Assembly (NCBI GenBank): GCA_023213395.1
Contig: CM041465.1
Location: forward strand, 71,679,741 to 71,743,740
Reading direction: 5' to 3'
From: Cycas panzhihuaensis
Lineage: Eukaryota; Cycadophyta
Length of the DNA: 64,000 nt
The notes under the pieces are model-generated. The model was not told the DNA's origin. It saw nothing but the letters and a program-made list of their open reading frames with translations, and searched no databases. The position numbers and the translations under genes are program-made. This document shows, in pieces, positions 24,730 through 35,361 of the stretch (within the stretch, counting starts at the first letter, position 1; every line of letters begins with the position of its first letter).

Positions 24730-25412
24730 ACTTACATCTTTCTCTAGTAGACAGAGGAACTTGAGTAGGAGTCCTCACTGAAGTTTGAGCAAGAGCTGGA
24801 GTAGAAGCCCTCATCACAGTTTGAGAAAAAGCAAGACCCTGAGTAGAAGGTTTTCAAAAGGCCTAAGCCCTATCATAGAGAAAGGATCATTGCCACCCCT
24901 AAATCAGAGTCAAAGTGCAGCAAGAAGTCCTAGTCCAAAGAGCTCACCCAAACGTGTTAGGAGGGGTCATGGTTTCAGTCAATGCTGTTCTTATGCCTGT
25001 TGCTATCATACCCCTTCCCTAGAGTGTTCTCCCTCTAGATCTCATTGTTTTAGTGAAAGAAGCATTTTAGAAAGGGACTGTGATAGATATATAAGATAAA
25101 GGAGTTATCCTAATCACTCTTCACCAAGATGTTATAGTAACTCACAAAGAGGCAGGACTCCTCCAAGGTACAAGAGAAGCCAGAGTTGCAGCTTAAGTTA
25201 CAACCCAATTGCCTATTGCAATCGTAGGAGGAATCACATTGTAAGTTTTTAGAGCGATGCTCTAAGTAGATCTAGAAGCCCTAGTAGGAGCTTGCAGAGG
25301 AATTTGAGCACCTGCCACATAACCAACTATAGAGTGTGAAATACTCGTAGAGGAGAAAATAAGCGCCTGCAAGTTATTCAAAGTAGGCATATGAGGAGAC
25401 CAGACAAGTAAT
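24730..25412 (+). pseudogene. Captured host fragment: RS-rich C-terminal region resembling plant SR-type cyclophilin (CYP63/CYP95-like)
   Basis: A single plus-strand frame can be followed from about 24735 to 25411 with only four or five stops. It starts with an RS run (NLSRSPH, SWSRSPHHSLRK), then PKRVRRGHGFSQ, CSYACCYHTPSLECSPSRSH, ERDCDRYIR, SPRCYSNSQRGRTPPRY and a second RS run (DALSRSRSPSRS), ending RRPDK and a stop. This order, in particular (K)R-x-RRG-x-GFSQ, SYA-x-x-Y-x-TPS and RGRTPPRY, is what I know from the C-terminal RS domain of plant multidomain cyclophilins that bind SR splicing proteins; many Arg-to-Cys/His changes fit C-to-T decay. The peptidyl-prolyl isomerase domain is absent. 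It lies in sense inside X, between leader and gag. Another SR-family gene is possible as the source. Confidence 0.65.
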
Positions 25413-25538
25413 AACACCCTTCAACTTCCAAACCTTCAAGAATTTGGAGCCGCATCATGGGTATGCCACGATCAGGGATTTGAATCAGAAAACTTGTTAA
25501 GACCTGCGAAAGAGACATCTATTGTCGTGGTTGAGGTT
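25413..25538 (+). other. X internal remnant left of E4
   Basis: Continues X up to the E4 target duplication; resumes at 42949. Confidence 0.6.
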
Positions 25539-25543
25539 ATCAT

Positions 25544-25938
25544 TACTAGAAACCTCCAAGATCTAGAGATCATGTGCTGCTGATCAAATATCAAGCTATA
25601 CTATCAAACAATAAACAAGCAAACTAAGAGCAAAACAACAATAAATCAAAGTGCACGGGTGAATTAGTCACAATGTGAGGCTCAATTTAGGTAGAGCTTC
25701 CATATATAATTAAAAATCATGTACAAAAGAATGATGTAGGGCTTAATTTATAAGCAACCCGCCAATATTTCCAATAATACAATTCGCTGACTAAGCAGCA
25801 CATATGGCGGACCTGACCTAATTATCAAACATAATTAATTTAACAATGTGGGTTGCCTTAGGGTGCAAAATACACATGATGTACATAAAATTAACATATA
25901 TTACAAAGAAATGAAGGTGATATTACAAAGTTTTAACA
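25544..25938 (-). repeat. E4 3' LTR (left copy)
   Basis: Pairs with 42543-42943; both begin TACTAGAAACC/TGCTAAAAACC and end GTTTTAACA. Confidence 0.92.
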
Positions 25939-25949
25939 CCCTCCCTTAA

Positions 25950-27315
25950 TAACAACTTAATTTTTTTAATGTCAAGGTCATGTCGAAACTACTCAAACTT
26001 TAGTTTACCAAGTGCTTTAATGAAGATGTTCGCAACATGGTCCTCAGTTGGTTAGTAGATGAGATCAACTTCTTCGTTTTGAACATGCTCACAAATGAAG
26101 TGATGATGGACCTCAATGTGCTTGGTTCTGGCATGAAATACAAAATTCTTCATCATCTTCAACACACTTTGATTGTCATAATAAAGGATGGTTGGTGCAT
26201 GTTGTTGAAGTCCAAGCTCAATGGAAATCCTTCTAAACCAAATTAAATCTTTTGTGGCATGGACAACTGCTTTGTATTCTGCTTTGGTGGAAGAAATGGT
26301 AACATTTAGCTACTTCTTACAGCTTCATGAGATTACAGTTGAGTTCATGTCAAAGCAATATCCTAAAGTTGAATGGTAAGTGTCTTCGCAACCTACCCAA
26401 TCTGCATCTATGTGTCCCTTCAGGATAGGGGAGTCAGTTTGGTTGTATTCAAGATCAAACTGATGTGTGTCATGAATATATTTGAAGATCTTGATTATGG
26501 CTTTCCAACATGATGCTTTAGGTTGTAACATGTACCTGGAGTAGATCCCTACTACATATGATATGTCCAGTCGAGTGTGGGTGAGATAAATGAGACTCTT
26601 AATTAATTGCCAATACAAAATAGGATCAAAAGACTTTTCTTGTTCATCTAGGTTCGACTTGGTTCTTATCTCTATAGGAATTGGCATTGGCTTGCATTTT
26701 GTCATCCTGAATCTTCCCAAGAGCTCATTAGCATATTTTATTTGAGCCAGGAATGTGTGTCATAGTTTTTGCCAAACTTCAATTCCAAGAAAGTAATGGA
26801 GCAACCCAAAATTTATCATCTTAAAGTTGCTTTTCAATTTTGACTGAAGCCAAGTAATGTCTTCTGTGTTATTTCCAGTAATTGCAAAATCGTCCACATA
26901 GAGAACAATGATTGTGATCAAGTTATCTCTAACCCAAATGTAGAGGACTAGGTTAGAGGGTGAACGATTGAATACATGCAGTGTGAGAAAGGCATCAATT
27001 TTCGTACAACAAGCACGTGATGCCTACTTGAGTCCATATAGAGCTTTCTTGAGTTTACAGACTAAGTATTCTTGGCCTGAAACAATATAGCTAGGGGTTG
27101 CTTCAAAAAAACCTCTTCTTTGAGCTCTATATTGAGGAAAGCACTATTCACATCCATCTAGTAAATAGGTCAATTGAATTGGGTTGCTAGGGACATAACC
27201 AAATGGAATATGGTCATGTTGGCTACCGGTGCAAAGGTCTCATTATAGTCAATCCCCTCCTGTTGTTTGAAACATTTTGCTATAAAGCAAACTTTGTGAT
27301 GCTCGATGGTGCTAT
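25950..27315 (-). pseudogene. E4 RNase H and reverse transcriptase
   Basis: 26720-26325 (131 codons) reads LIKSLIYLTHTRLDISYVVG, YSRYMLQP and HIDADWVGCEDTYHSTLGY: the linker and N-terminal part of copia RNase H with its first catalytic Asp. The rest of RNase H runs to 25950 in broken frames. The RT catalytic motif is intact as YVDD at about 26889-26900. The FLNIELKEE-like block and the N-terminal RT (ETFAPVA-like) lie at about 27250-27120. Stops interrupt both domains. Confidence 0.85.
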
Positions 27316-28460
27316 CTACATGGAATTTTGTCTTGTATAGTCATCTACAATTAATTGCCTTTTTTCTATGTAGCAATATGTCAGCTCCCAAGTGTTATTT
27401 TTTATAATGGAGTTCATCTCTTCATCCATAGTTGTTTTCCACGTTTGGTCTTTGACTGCCTCCTCAAACGTAGAAGGCTCAGGTGTTTCTAGGACATATG
27501 CCATTAAGGCAAAATTTATGGAGCGTCTCATTTTTTAAGGCCTTTTAGCAATTGTGGGAGGAGGAGGAACATCCTTGAATAGCTATTATATCCACTTAAG
27601 AGGTGGTTGAATACTAGTAGCTTCCGCTTGAAGGTCATCAATTGAAATAGGTGTCAAGGTTGTGCTTGCTTATGTTATTGATGTGGAGGTTGTTGGAATT
27701 GATGAAGGACCTAGAGTGTAGGAGGAGGTTGGTACTGGTGACTCTAGAATTTGTCCAAGAAGCACTTATGATACGCCAACTTCATCTGTTGCTATAAACT
27801 AAGTTTGGGATAGAGTTAGGTCCTGTGTATCCTCTGTAAATATTACGTCTTAAGTTGTGTAGGCTTGGTTCCCAACAATGTCAAATACTTTGTAGGCTTT
27901 GCAACTAGGTCCATAGTCAATGAAGATGCATTTCAGGCTTTTATCATCAAACTTCTTTCTGTTTTCCTTTAGAACAAGTTTATATGATGTACATCCAAAA
28001 ATCTTCAAGTGTGCAACAATTGGTTTTTGTTCTAACCAAGCTTCCTCAAGAGTGATATTACTAACCGCAACTATGAGAATTATGTTGGTTAGATATGTAG
28101 TTGTGGCAATTACATTAGCCCAAAATTTGGTGACTAGATTAGTGGCACTAAGCATGGCTTTTCCTTTGTTCACCAATGTATGGTTCATCTTTTTGGCTAC
28201 ATTGTTTTGTTGTAATGTGCTAGGTGCTGAAAATTGACATTGCATGCCATGTTCCTTGCAGAAATTGTTGAATTGATTGAAAAATATTCACCACCATTAT
28301 CTGATATGAGGGTCTTGATTATTATACCATTTTCATTTTCAATAGCAACTTTCAACTCTTTGAATTTATCTAGGGCTTGGTACTTGTTTCTCAAGAAGTA
28401 GACCCGCATTTTCTTTGCGAAGTTATCTATGAAAATCATGAAATATAAGCTCCCATTGAG
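27316..28460 (-). pseudogene. E4 integrase and hinge
   Basis: 28439-28197 gives SDNGGEYFSI and NFAKKMRVYFLRNKYQALDK, integrase core. 28245-27850 gives LQQNNVAKKMNHTLVNKGK, in which the catalytic Glu of the usual VAE motif is Lys, then VSNITLEEAWLEQKP and a C-terminal GYGPS-like piece (DYGPSCKAYKVF). 27531-27316 begins RT with an E-E-A-V-x-x-x-x-W context and MNSIIKNNTWEL. The Glu-to-Lys change would inactivate strand transfer. Confidence 0.85.
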
Positions 28461-28712
28461 TGATTAGACTGCCATGGGCCCATAGATGTTTTAGTGGACC
28501 AATTCTAATGGTTGTGAAGCTCTCCATGCATTCTTGGAAGAGAATTTTTCTCTTTGTTACTTTCCCTTTAGGCATGCCTCACATATGCTATTGTATCTCT
28601 TAATTTTAGGTAAACCATGTACCATTTGAAGCCTAGACAGAAGGTCCAGGCTTTGTATATTTAAATGACCAAGGCATCAATGCCATAATTGGGTTTTGGA
28701 GTTGTTTGAAGT
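28461..28712 (-). pseudogene. E4 gag-pre-integrase domain, left half
   Basis: Broken-frame minus-strand sequence gives the C-x2-C block and an HLNIQ(S)L-type helix of the pre-integrase domain. It is cut at 28712 by E5. The remaining half lies beyond E6 at 38652. Confidence 0.65.
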
Positions 28713-29126
28713 TGTGAGAGTTTGTGTATATGTAGATTGCAGGTTGATTATCTATCCAACCAGAGGCCGAGACTATTACACGCTAGGATCATTCACAAGG
28801 GGGCTTGAACACCAGATATATCATGGAAAACTCTCGAGAGAGAAAACCCACCAACACAATGTTTTAATATATTAAACGTAAAACAATACAAAGTGTTTTA
28901 GAGATGAGATGGAGCACGAAAAGATTGTTGAGATCACATGATCTTGAGTTGGTGATTTAAATATTAAGGAGGTATGAATATATATACCCCAAAGTGGTAC
29001 CACGTAAGGTCATATCTTTTCATCATGTCTTTTCGCCAATGAACATGTCCGTTCATCACACCTGCACACACTAATTAACCCTAATGAAGCATTAAGTTAT
29101 AGTTAACCTAAGTTAACTATTGCTAA
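28713..29126 (-). repeat. E5 3' LTR (left copy)
   Basis: Pairs with 33012-33427; starts TGTGAGAG on the plus strand. The right edge is uncertain by 2 bases. Confidence 0.9.
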
Positions 29127-29700
29127 CTTCCCCCCTTAATGCGAATAGTGGATGAAGCAAAAACAAATGCTCCATTAGTCAAGAGATCTGTCCTTGTAGA
29201 CTGATCCCCCTCAAGGATGATCTTGCTGAGTGTTGATTGGTGACGTTTATCTAACAACTTTATGAATTGATTCACAACCCGATTAGTGGTCAAAGAAGAT
29301 TCAACTTGAAGTTTGTTTTCATAAAACACCTCTTGAACAATTGCCTGGTATCTCACTTCTGATGTTGATATTTGATCTTTCAGGTACTCTTCCCCCAAAT
29401 TAAGAGCTTCTTCCATAGGTCGTAATATTCCATCAACCGAAGATGAGTCCAAATCGAACACAGGGTATGTACCATTAGCACAATTCAACTAGCATGATTG
29501 TTTATCCTGTCCTTTCTTAACGACCTCAGAGGTTTGCGCCTGATATGATCTCCCCAAGTCTAGGTTAAGAAACGAAGACTGAATATTATTTTGATATAAC
29601 TCTCCACCAAGTGTAGTTGCTATATTTGAAGTTTTTATTAGCTTCTGATCAATGGATGCAATCGTCGTCTCAGGGTCAATAATATAGAAGGGATATTTCC
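29123..29700 (-). CDS. E5 unknown ORF ending in the polypurine tract
   Basis: A minus-strand frame from about 29697 to 29123 (about 190 codons) has a single TAG stop, at about 29488. It includes ASIDQKLIKTSNIATTLGG, DLDSSSVDGILRPMEEALNLG, NRVVNQFIKLLDKRHQ and ends with the tract-encoded IKGGS. It is Glu/Gln/Leu-rich and probably helical. It takes the place of RT and RNase H. No copia pol motif (YVDD, TKHIE, DWAG) is visible and I do not recognise the protein. Possibilities are a captured host segment, a strongly diverged pol remnant or an element-specific protein. Good frame retention in an otherwise broken element is the reason for interest. Confidence 0.45.
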
Positions 29701-30860
29701 ATGTAAAGAGTCATTTTCCTTCTCCATAGCCGCTTTCCAGGAATGATTCATTTGCCATAATGAATCAGGAACATGGGAGTGAATGACTTTCATCATTTGA
29801 AGTTGACTAGTAGTTCAAGTTTTAATCAACCTTTCTATTACATCCTCAGTTACGGCCAACAATGACTTAGAGGAGGTTGTCGTTTCCTCAATGAGTAACT
29901 GATGTTTTTCATTACCTTTTACTTTATCTTCCTCTTGGAGCTCAACCTTTACAAGATTAGGAGATGTCGTGAAGGGAGGGTAACAAACCTCTGTTAACAA
30001 AGGCTTACCAAACTAGTATGTCGATGCTTCATTGATTTTTATATCCTGACAACGAAGGAACTTCTACATCACCAGATCCCACTGTCTATGAATGTTTCCA
30101 TAATATCTCACAAAAGCGCTTTTGCGACTATGGTCAGATTCCTTCATTTGTTTGTTAGAGATTAGTGCATTTTCGATACACCCTAAAATTTTTTCAATGG
30201 AAGGCTTCTGACTGGTCCATTTTTCCTGTGGCATCACACTTCAAACTATAGAGATTGGAATCCAGTTCACAATGTGAACAACAGTTCTCACAGTTTTTGT
30301 CCTGAAGTTGAATGGGATATGTTGCATTTGCACCTTACACAACGCCATGTCAATCAAGGTATCATCTTTTTGTGTGGCAACTCCATCATGTGGGATTAAC
30401 TCAATACCTTGATTAGAACATGACTTAGAAATGTAATTGTTGTTAGCTTTTCCACGATTACTCCTTAATAAATTTACTTGATTTTCACATAGTTTTTCAT
30501 CTATCACTTTATCTTTTACATCTGACTTATCTTTAGGAGAGCATACCCAAGTATCCTAAGCAGAACAAAGATTTTGATTCATTCTAGTCATATACTGCAG
30601 TTTCTCGAGACAACCATCTTTTCTCGTGGATTTGCTTTCAAAGATTTTTGGTCGGTACCACATCAGCATTATCGAGTATGACGTTCGTCTGGCCAAGATC
30701 TTGGTTCAACACATCAAAACTCTGCTTTTTAGGAGAGATATGTTGTGCACTTGAGTTAGTTGATACTCGCACACAAAATGCTGCAAATTTCTCCTTTCCA
30801 TTGGTCTGCCTTAACTTATTTTTCCTTATCCAACAATCCTTTTTTCTGTGGCCAATCTTT
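29701..30860 (-). pseudogene. E5 spacer with integrase C-terminal and RT N-terminal remnants
   Basis: From about 30280 to 30010 the minus strand reads VVHIVNWIPISIV, then EKWTSQKPSIEKILGC and FLRCQDIKINEAS, alignable to the copia integrase C-terminus (ILNR-P ... W-x-x-(Q)KPS ... (I)SRDV-x-F(N)E). About 29770-29700 gives NHSWKAAMEKENDSLHGN, the first residues of copia RT. 30507-30241 is an open frame (88 codons) leading into the integrase part. The integrase catalytic core is missing, so this is an internally deleted pol. Confidence 0.6.
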
Positions 30861-31600
30861 TGTTAGTAGGTACATGAACCAATATATTTATTATTCTTCC
30901 CTTTATTGGTAACCTCTTCATGTGAATGTTTATCCCTATCTTCATCCTCATTCTTTTGAACTTTCGAGGATAGGGCATGACTAGTATCAGTTGAACCCAC
31001 AAACCCGTAATGTTTGGGCTTAGTTTCCTCTACAAAAAATAGTTCCTTCAGCGTTTGAAATGAGGTAACTTGCAACATCTCGCCAATGCTATACACGGTC
31101 TAAAAGGTGTTGTAAGCTGTTGACAACTTGTTCATAACGATTGCGAATAGGATTTTATCGCTAATCAAGTCTTCTTCAATTCCCTCGAGGTTATTCCTGA
31201 TACGTGCCAACTTATTCAAGTAGGTGTTGATGTTCCTCTCATCCTCAATGCAGGAATTGAACAATTCATCCAATAAGACGACTGAATAGTTTGTCTTCTT
31301 TTGTTTAAACATATCACAAAGAGTTTGCCAAATGTCGTGTGACATATTCAATTTGTAGACGAGTGCTCTTTGATTTGGAGCAAGCGAGAGCTTCAGTAGA
31401 CCGGTGGCATGAAGCTACTTTCTCCATGTGAGTTTATCTGGCACAACATCAGGTTCCCCTTCCTTTTTCTTGGGTGGTGTCTCGCTAGTTAGGTCCCACA
31501 GCTTCTAGACCATCAGTACAAGTTCTATGTTGGACTTCCACTCCTCGAAGTTAGTGCCGTCAAAGATTACTTGCGGCAATTGGGTCGTCTTGGGATCCAT
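30861..31600 (-). pseudogene. E5 copia gag with damaged zinc knuckle
   Basis: The start is a reverse-complement ATG at 31600, giving MDPKTTQLPQVIFDGTNF, a typical copia gag N-terminus. 31351-31100 holds the UBN2 core (HDIWQTLCDMF, LDELFNSCIEDERNINTYL). 31096-30863 carries the C-terminal part ending GSCTY-stop-QKIGHRKKDC, a CCHC knuckle whose second Cys codon is now a stop. Only two or three stops in about 740 bp, so gag is among the best preserved in the window. Confidence 0.8.
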
Positions 31601-32551
31601 ATTTGCAAATACTCTGATTCCTCTTCCACTTGATTACTGATCACGACAATAAGTCTTGTTAACATTGTTTTAATATTATACGAAGTTTAATTCACAGATT
31701 CATATATCACTTTACTGAGATTAGTATGGCGTGTTCTCTGTAAGCAATATGCCTTTTTAACATCAATTAAAGAAATAATATTTTAAACGATGCCTTTTTA
31801 ACACTCCAAATTCTTTGATGAAAGCAATATACTCTTATACACGGACGTCATGTATCTTTGGGCCGATCCCGGATAAAATTACTTCGAATAAAAGTAATAA
31901 AAACTCTTTAAAATAGAGTAAATCACTTTATCAAAGGCTTTAAGGGCCAATTATTAAACTTAGAATATTCAATAGAATATTCTTATTCAATTGTATGCCT
32001 TCAAACTTTCGTATGAAATTCTTACATCTGCATGCATCATATCAAATTATTACACCCGCGTGCGTCAAAGAGTCGATTATTTAATCAAACTATATATCAA
32101 ATATGATATATATATCAATTAAATCAATCGGTTAAATTTATATGTTTGCAGAAAAATGACAATAGCTCTGCGTGTGACTTGATTAGACTATAAATCGAAT
32201 CAACTCAGTTGTAATATTATCAACTGATGTGATTTTACAAATTAAACGACAACTGTGTGATTAAATATGGAAACATCGGTGCCTCTACATACACAGTTGT
32301 TTTGGACTTCCGTATAGTTATTACTAGCCTACGTCCGTGAAAAATAAGATCAATATTGATCTTCTGCCTTCAGACTTTATCATATGCTTTCGTTGCTACG
32401 TTTTTAACATTTGTTTTTGCGTACTACGATGGTGATTGCCAATCACAAGTTGAAGTGATCAATCTCCAATACGATAGCTTGTTTAATAATTTATTTATGC
32501 CATTTGGGCACTGTATGGCTTAGGTGTTTTATTGAAATATTAATATATCTC

Positions 32552-32587
<36 letters not shown>

Positions 32588-32998
32588 TTGCAACACTTTT
32601 AGAAAGAGCACACCTTGTTTTGAACAGTTGCAGGACTACGTACACCTTTCAAAATCCTTCAGATTACTTAGAATGAACTTAGACGAGTAGATTTTTCTTC
32701 AAATTCACTCTGCATTGCTTTTGATTTGGTTGTACACGTGCTTGCATGCCCAATACTGCTTTTGTGATGCCCAATTTGAGCCCAATGTTGTTGTATGGCT
32801 TCGATTTGAAGTCCAACGTCACTGTATACCTTCCAATGTTGGTGCCACAAGCGTATAAGGTGCCAAATACGATTTGTAACTTTAGATGGCCACTATTCTC
32901 AGTTTCAAATCGATCTATGATCTCCAATCTCTGAATCTAGCCGGTTAGTGATAAATTCACTTGTTACCAGTCTCAATCTAAGTTCTAACATCGATTCA
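31601..32998 (-). other. E5 untranslated leader
   Basis: 1.4 kb without a recognised gene; a (AT)n run of about 30 bp lies at 32555-32584. Short frames at 32668-32934 on both strands are not recognised. Confidence 0.5.
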
Positions 32999-33011
32999 GG
33001 CTCTGATACCA
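32999..33011 (-). promoter_or_regulatory. E5 primer-binding site
   Basis: Plus strand GGCTCTGATACCA, the exact complement of TGGTATCAGAGCC, directly left of the right LTR. Confidence 0.92.
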
Positions 33012-33427
33012 TGTGAAAGTTTATGTATATGCAGGTTGCAGGTTGATTATCTATCCAACCAGAGGCTGAGACTACTGCATGCTAGGATCATTCACAAGGG
33101 GACTCGAACACTAGATATATCGTGGAAAACTCTCGAGAGAGAAAACCCACCAACACAATGTTTTAATATATTAAACATAAAACAATACAAAGTGTTTCAG
33201 AGGTGAGATGGAGCACGAAAAGATCGTTGAGATCACATGATCTTGAGTTGGTGATTTGAATATCAAGGAGGTATGAATATATATACCCCAAAGGGGTACC
33301 ACGTAAGGTCATATCTTTTCATCATGTCTTTTCACCAATGGACATGTCCATTCATCACACCTGCACACACTAATTAACCCTAATGAAGCATTAAGTTATA
33401 GTTAACCTAAGTTAACTATCGCTAATA
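33012..33427 (-). repeat. E5 5' LTR (right copy)
   Basis: Near-identical to 28713-29126; followed by the duplicated GAAGT. Confidence 0.92.
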
Positions 33428-33432
33428 GAAGT

Positions 33433-33454
33433 GATAATGTCCTTTGAATATGAG
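33433..33454 (-). other. 22-bp island of E4 between E5 and E6
   Basis: After the E5 duplication (33428-33432) only 22 bp of E4 remain before the E6 duplication CATTC (33455-33459). Confidence 0.8.
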
Positions 33455-33459
33455 CATTC

Positions 33460-33653
33460 TACAGAGCAAGTAAAATATTTAAATCTCCTCCAGAGGTAAT
33501 TATATTAGAAACAACAAGTATATTTATACATGAAGTACAATGCAACTGACATACGAGATGACGACATATGTCATACACTTGTCACCAAATATAAAAAGAG
33601 GGAATGTGACCCTCAATGTATAGAAGTCTTAAGTGAAACATTATAATCTAACA
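33460..33653 (-). repeat. E6 3' LTR (left copy)
   Basis: 194 bp, same length as the right copy, ends TATAATCTAACA. Confidence 0.95.
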
Positions 33654-33668
33654 CCCTCTCTTAATGTT

Positions 33669-34150
33669 TCACTCTTTTAGTCCCAATTTGTCTCTGAGAA
33701 ACAGAAACCTATCTTTATTAAGAGGTTTTATCAATATATCTGCAATTTGTTCAGCCGATGAATGGTATACCAAATCAATTTCTTTATTTTGCACTTTTTC
33801 TCTTATGAAATGATAACGAACCTCAATATGTTTTGTTCGAGCATGAAGGACAATATTCTTTGTCAATTTAATGGCGCTTTGATTATCACAGAAAAGAATT
33901 GTCGGTACTGTCTGTTTTTTATCTAGATCTGATAAAAGTTGTCTGAGCCATACTACTTCACATGTTGCATTGATAGCTAATTTGTACTCTGCTTTTGAGA
34001 GGGTAACTGTAGCTTGTTTTTTGCTACTCTAGGAGACTGTTGTTGTTCCAAGTAAAAAACGATGACCACCTGTAAATTTTCTATTTTCTCTGTCTCCAGC
34101 CCAGTCTAAATCACAGTAACCAAATAAATTTTCTGCCATATCTTTTAGAT
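33669..34150 (-). pseudogene. E6 RNase H
   Basis: 33866-33669 reads LHARTKHIEVRYHFIREKVQ and ADILIKPLNKDRF, the C-terminal end of copia RNase H. Further right come FCDNQSAIKLTKN, LSKAEYKLAINATCEVVWLR and DLDWAGDRENRKFTGG, in frame except for a stop near 34030. First catalytic Asp (DWAG), Glu (KAEY) and Asp (CDNQSA) are all visible. Confidence 0.9.
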
Positions 34151-35165
34151 AAATGAGCTTTAAATTGATCAAACCCTTTAAGTACCAAAGAATTCTCTTT
34201 GCTACTTTCTAGTGTTTGATCTTGGGACCTTGCATATATCTTTAGACCAGACTTACTATATATGAAATGTCTGGTCTGATTGCAATAAGATAAATGAGGC
34301 TACCAATCAACTATTTATAGAGTGTTTCATTAACATTTTCATCACTGGGAGCGAGATCACATCCTATTTCCATAGGTGTGACACAGGGATTACTCTCTTC
34401 CATTTTAAACTTAATCAACAGATTTTTGATGTATCTGCTTTAGGATAAAGAAACTGAATTTTCTTCTTGTCCTATTTCAATTCCCAAATAGTAATTCAAC
34501 AATCCCAAGTCAGTCATTTCAAAACCTCTTTTTAGTTGACTTCTTATATCTTTAATTGATTCAATGTCACCACCAGTGAGAATCATAGCATGAACATAGA
34601 TAATTATGATTGTAATCAAACCTTGCCTTTTTTGTGTGTACATGATAGATTTTGAACTACATCTGCTAAACCCAGTCTAGATGAGATATTTATCTAGTTT
34701 TGCATACCAAGCTCGGGGAGCTTGTTTCAACCCATACAAGGCCTTTTTTAATTTGCGAACAAGGTTTTCTTTACCAGCTTGAATAAAACCTTTTGGTTGC
34801 TTCATATACACTTCTTCTTCGAGATCACCATTTAATAACACACTTTTCACATTTAATTAACATATTTCTAATTGTTTTGAGTTGCTAAGGCTATTACAGT
34901 TCTCATAGTATCAAGTTTAGCAACTGGAGAAAAAGTCTCTTCATAATCAATTCCATAAGTCTGAGTATAGCCCTTGGCAACTAACCTGGCTTTGTATTTG
35001 CTTATTCTTCCATCTACATCTTCTTTAATCTTGTATACCCATTTGCAGTTGACTATGGGTTTTCCTAGAGGTGGACTTACTAGATCACAGGTTTGATTTT
35101 TCGTGATTAACTCTATTTCTTTGTTCATAGCATCTTTCCATTCTTGGTGATCTTTAGATTTTCAA
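34151..35165 (-). pseudogene. E6 reverse transcriptase, catalytic motif lost
   Basis: 35128-34868 gives KWVYKIKEDVDGRISKYKAR, LVAKGYTQTYGIDYEETFSP and the start of the palm domain. 34643-34440 gives IIIIYVHAMILTGGD: the invariant Y-V-D-D is Y-V-H-A, so both metal-binding Asp residues are gone. This is followed by FEMTDLGLLNYYLGIEI. Between them the [16 protein letters not shown] block is interrupted by stops. It cannot have been active with this change. Confidence 0.9.
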
Positions 35166-35361
35166 ATGATTGGGGTTTTATATATGTCAGAAGAGCATGA
35201 GGCATTTGACTTCTTGTTTTATGAGCATATATGTCTCCTTTGCTTGCTTCAATGGTTTTAAGATACCACTTGGGTATCCTTTTCCCTTCTCTGCCTTCAT
35301 CATCATTTCTAGTTTCAACCTCGCCTGATATTCTTTCTCCTTATTCATTAATAGAGGAGTC

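Larger units (their letters stand above)
28713..33427 (-). mobile_element. E5: non-autonomous copia-like element with gag and an unknown ORF
   Basis: LTRs about 28713-29126 and 33012-33427 are very similar by eye; a perfect target duplication GAAGT lies at 28708-28712 and 33428-33432. Primer site (reverse complement GGCTCTGATACCA) at 32999-33011. A C-rich tract (TTCCCCCCTTAAT, 29128-29140) is the complement of the purine tract. Gag is mostly readable; integrase survives only as a C-terminal remnant, RT only as its first residues, and an unrecognised ORF fills the space to the purine tract. Inserted in the E4 pre-integrase domain. Confidence 0.9.

Noticed and set aside
24785-25099. An SR-protein gene on its own
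   Set aside because: No start, no folded domain, several stops outside this piece, and it lies inside element X between leader and gag; treated as a captured fragment.
28713-33427. E5 ends as inverted repeats of a DNA transposon
   Set aside because: The repeats are direct, with primer site and purine tract of an LTR element.
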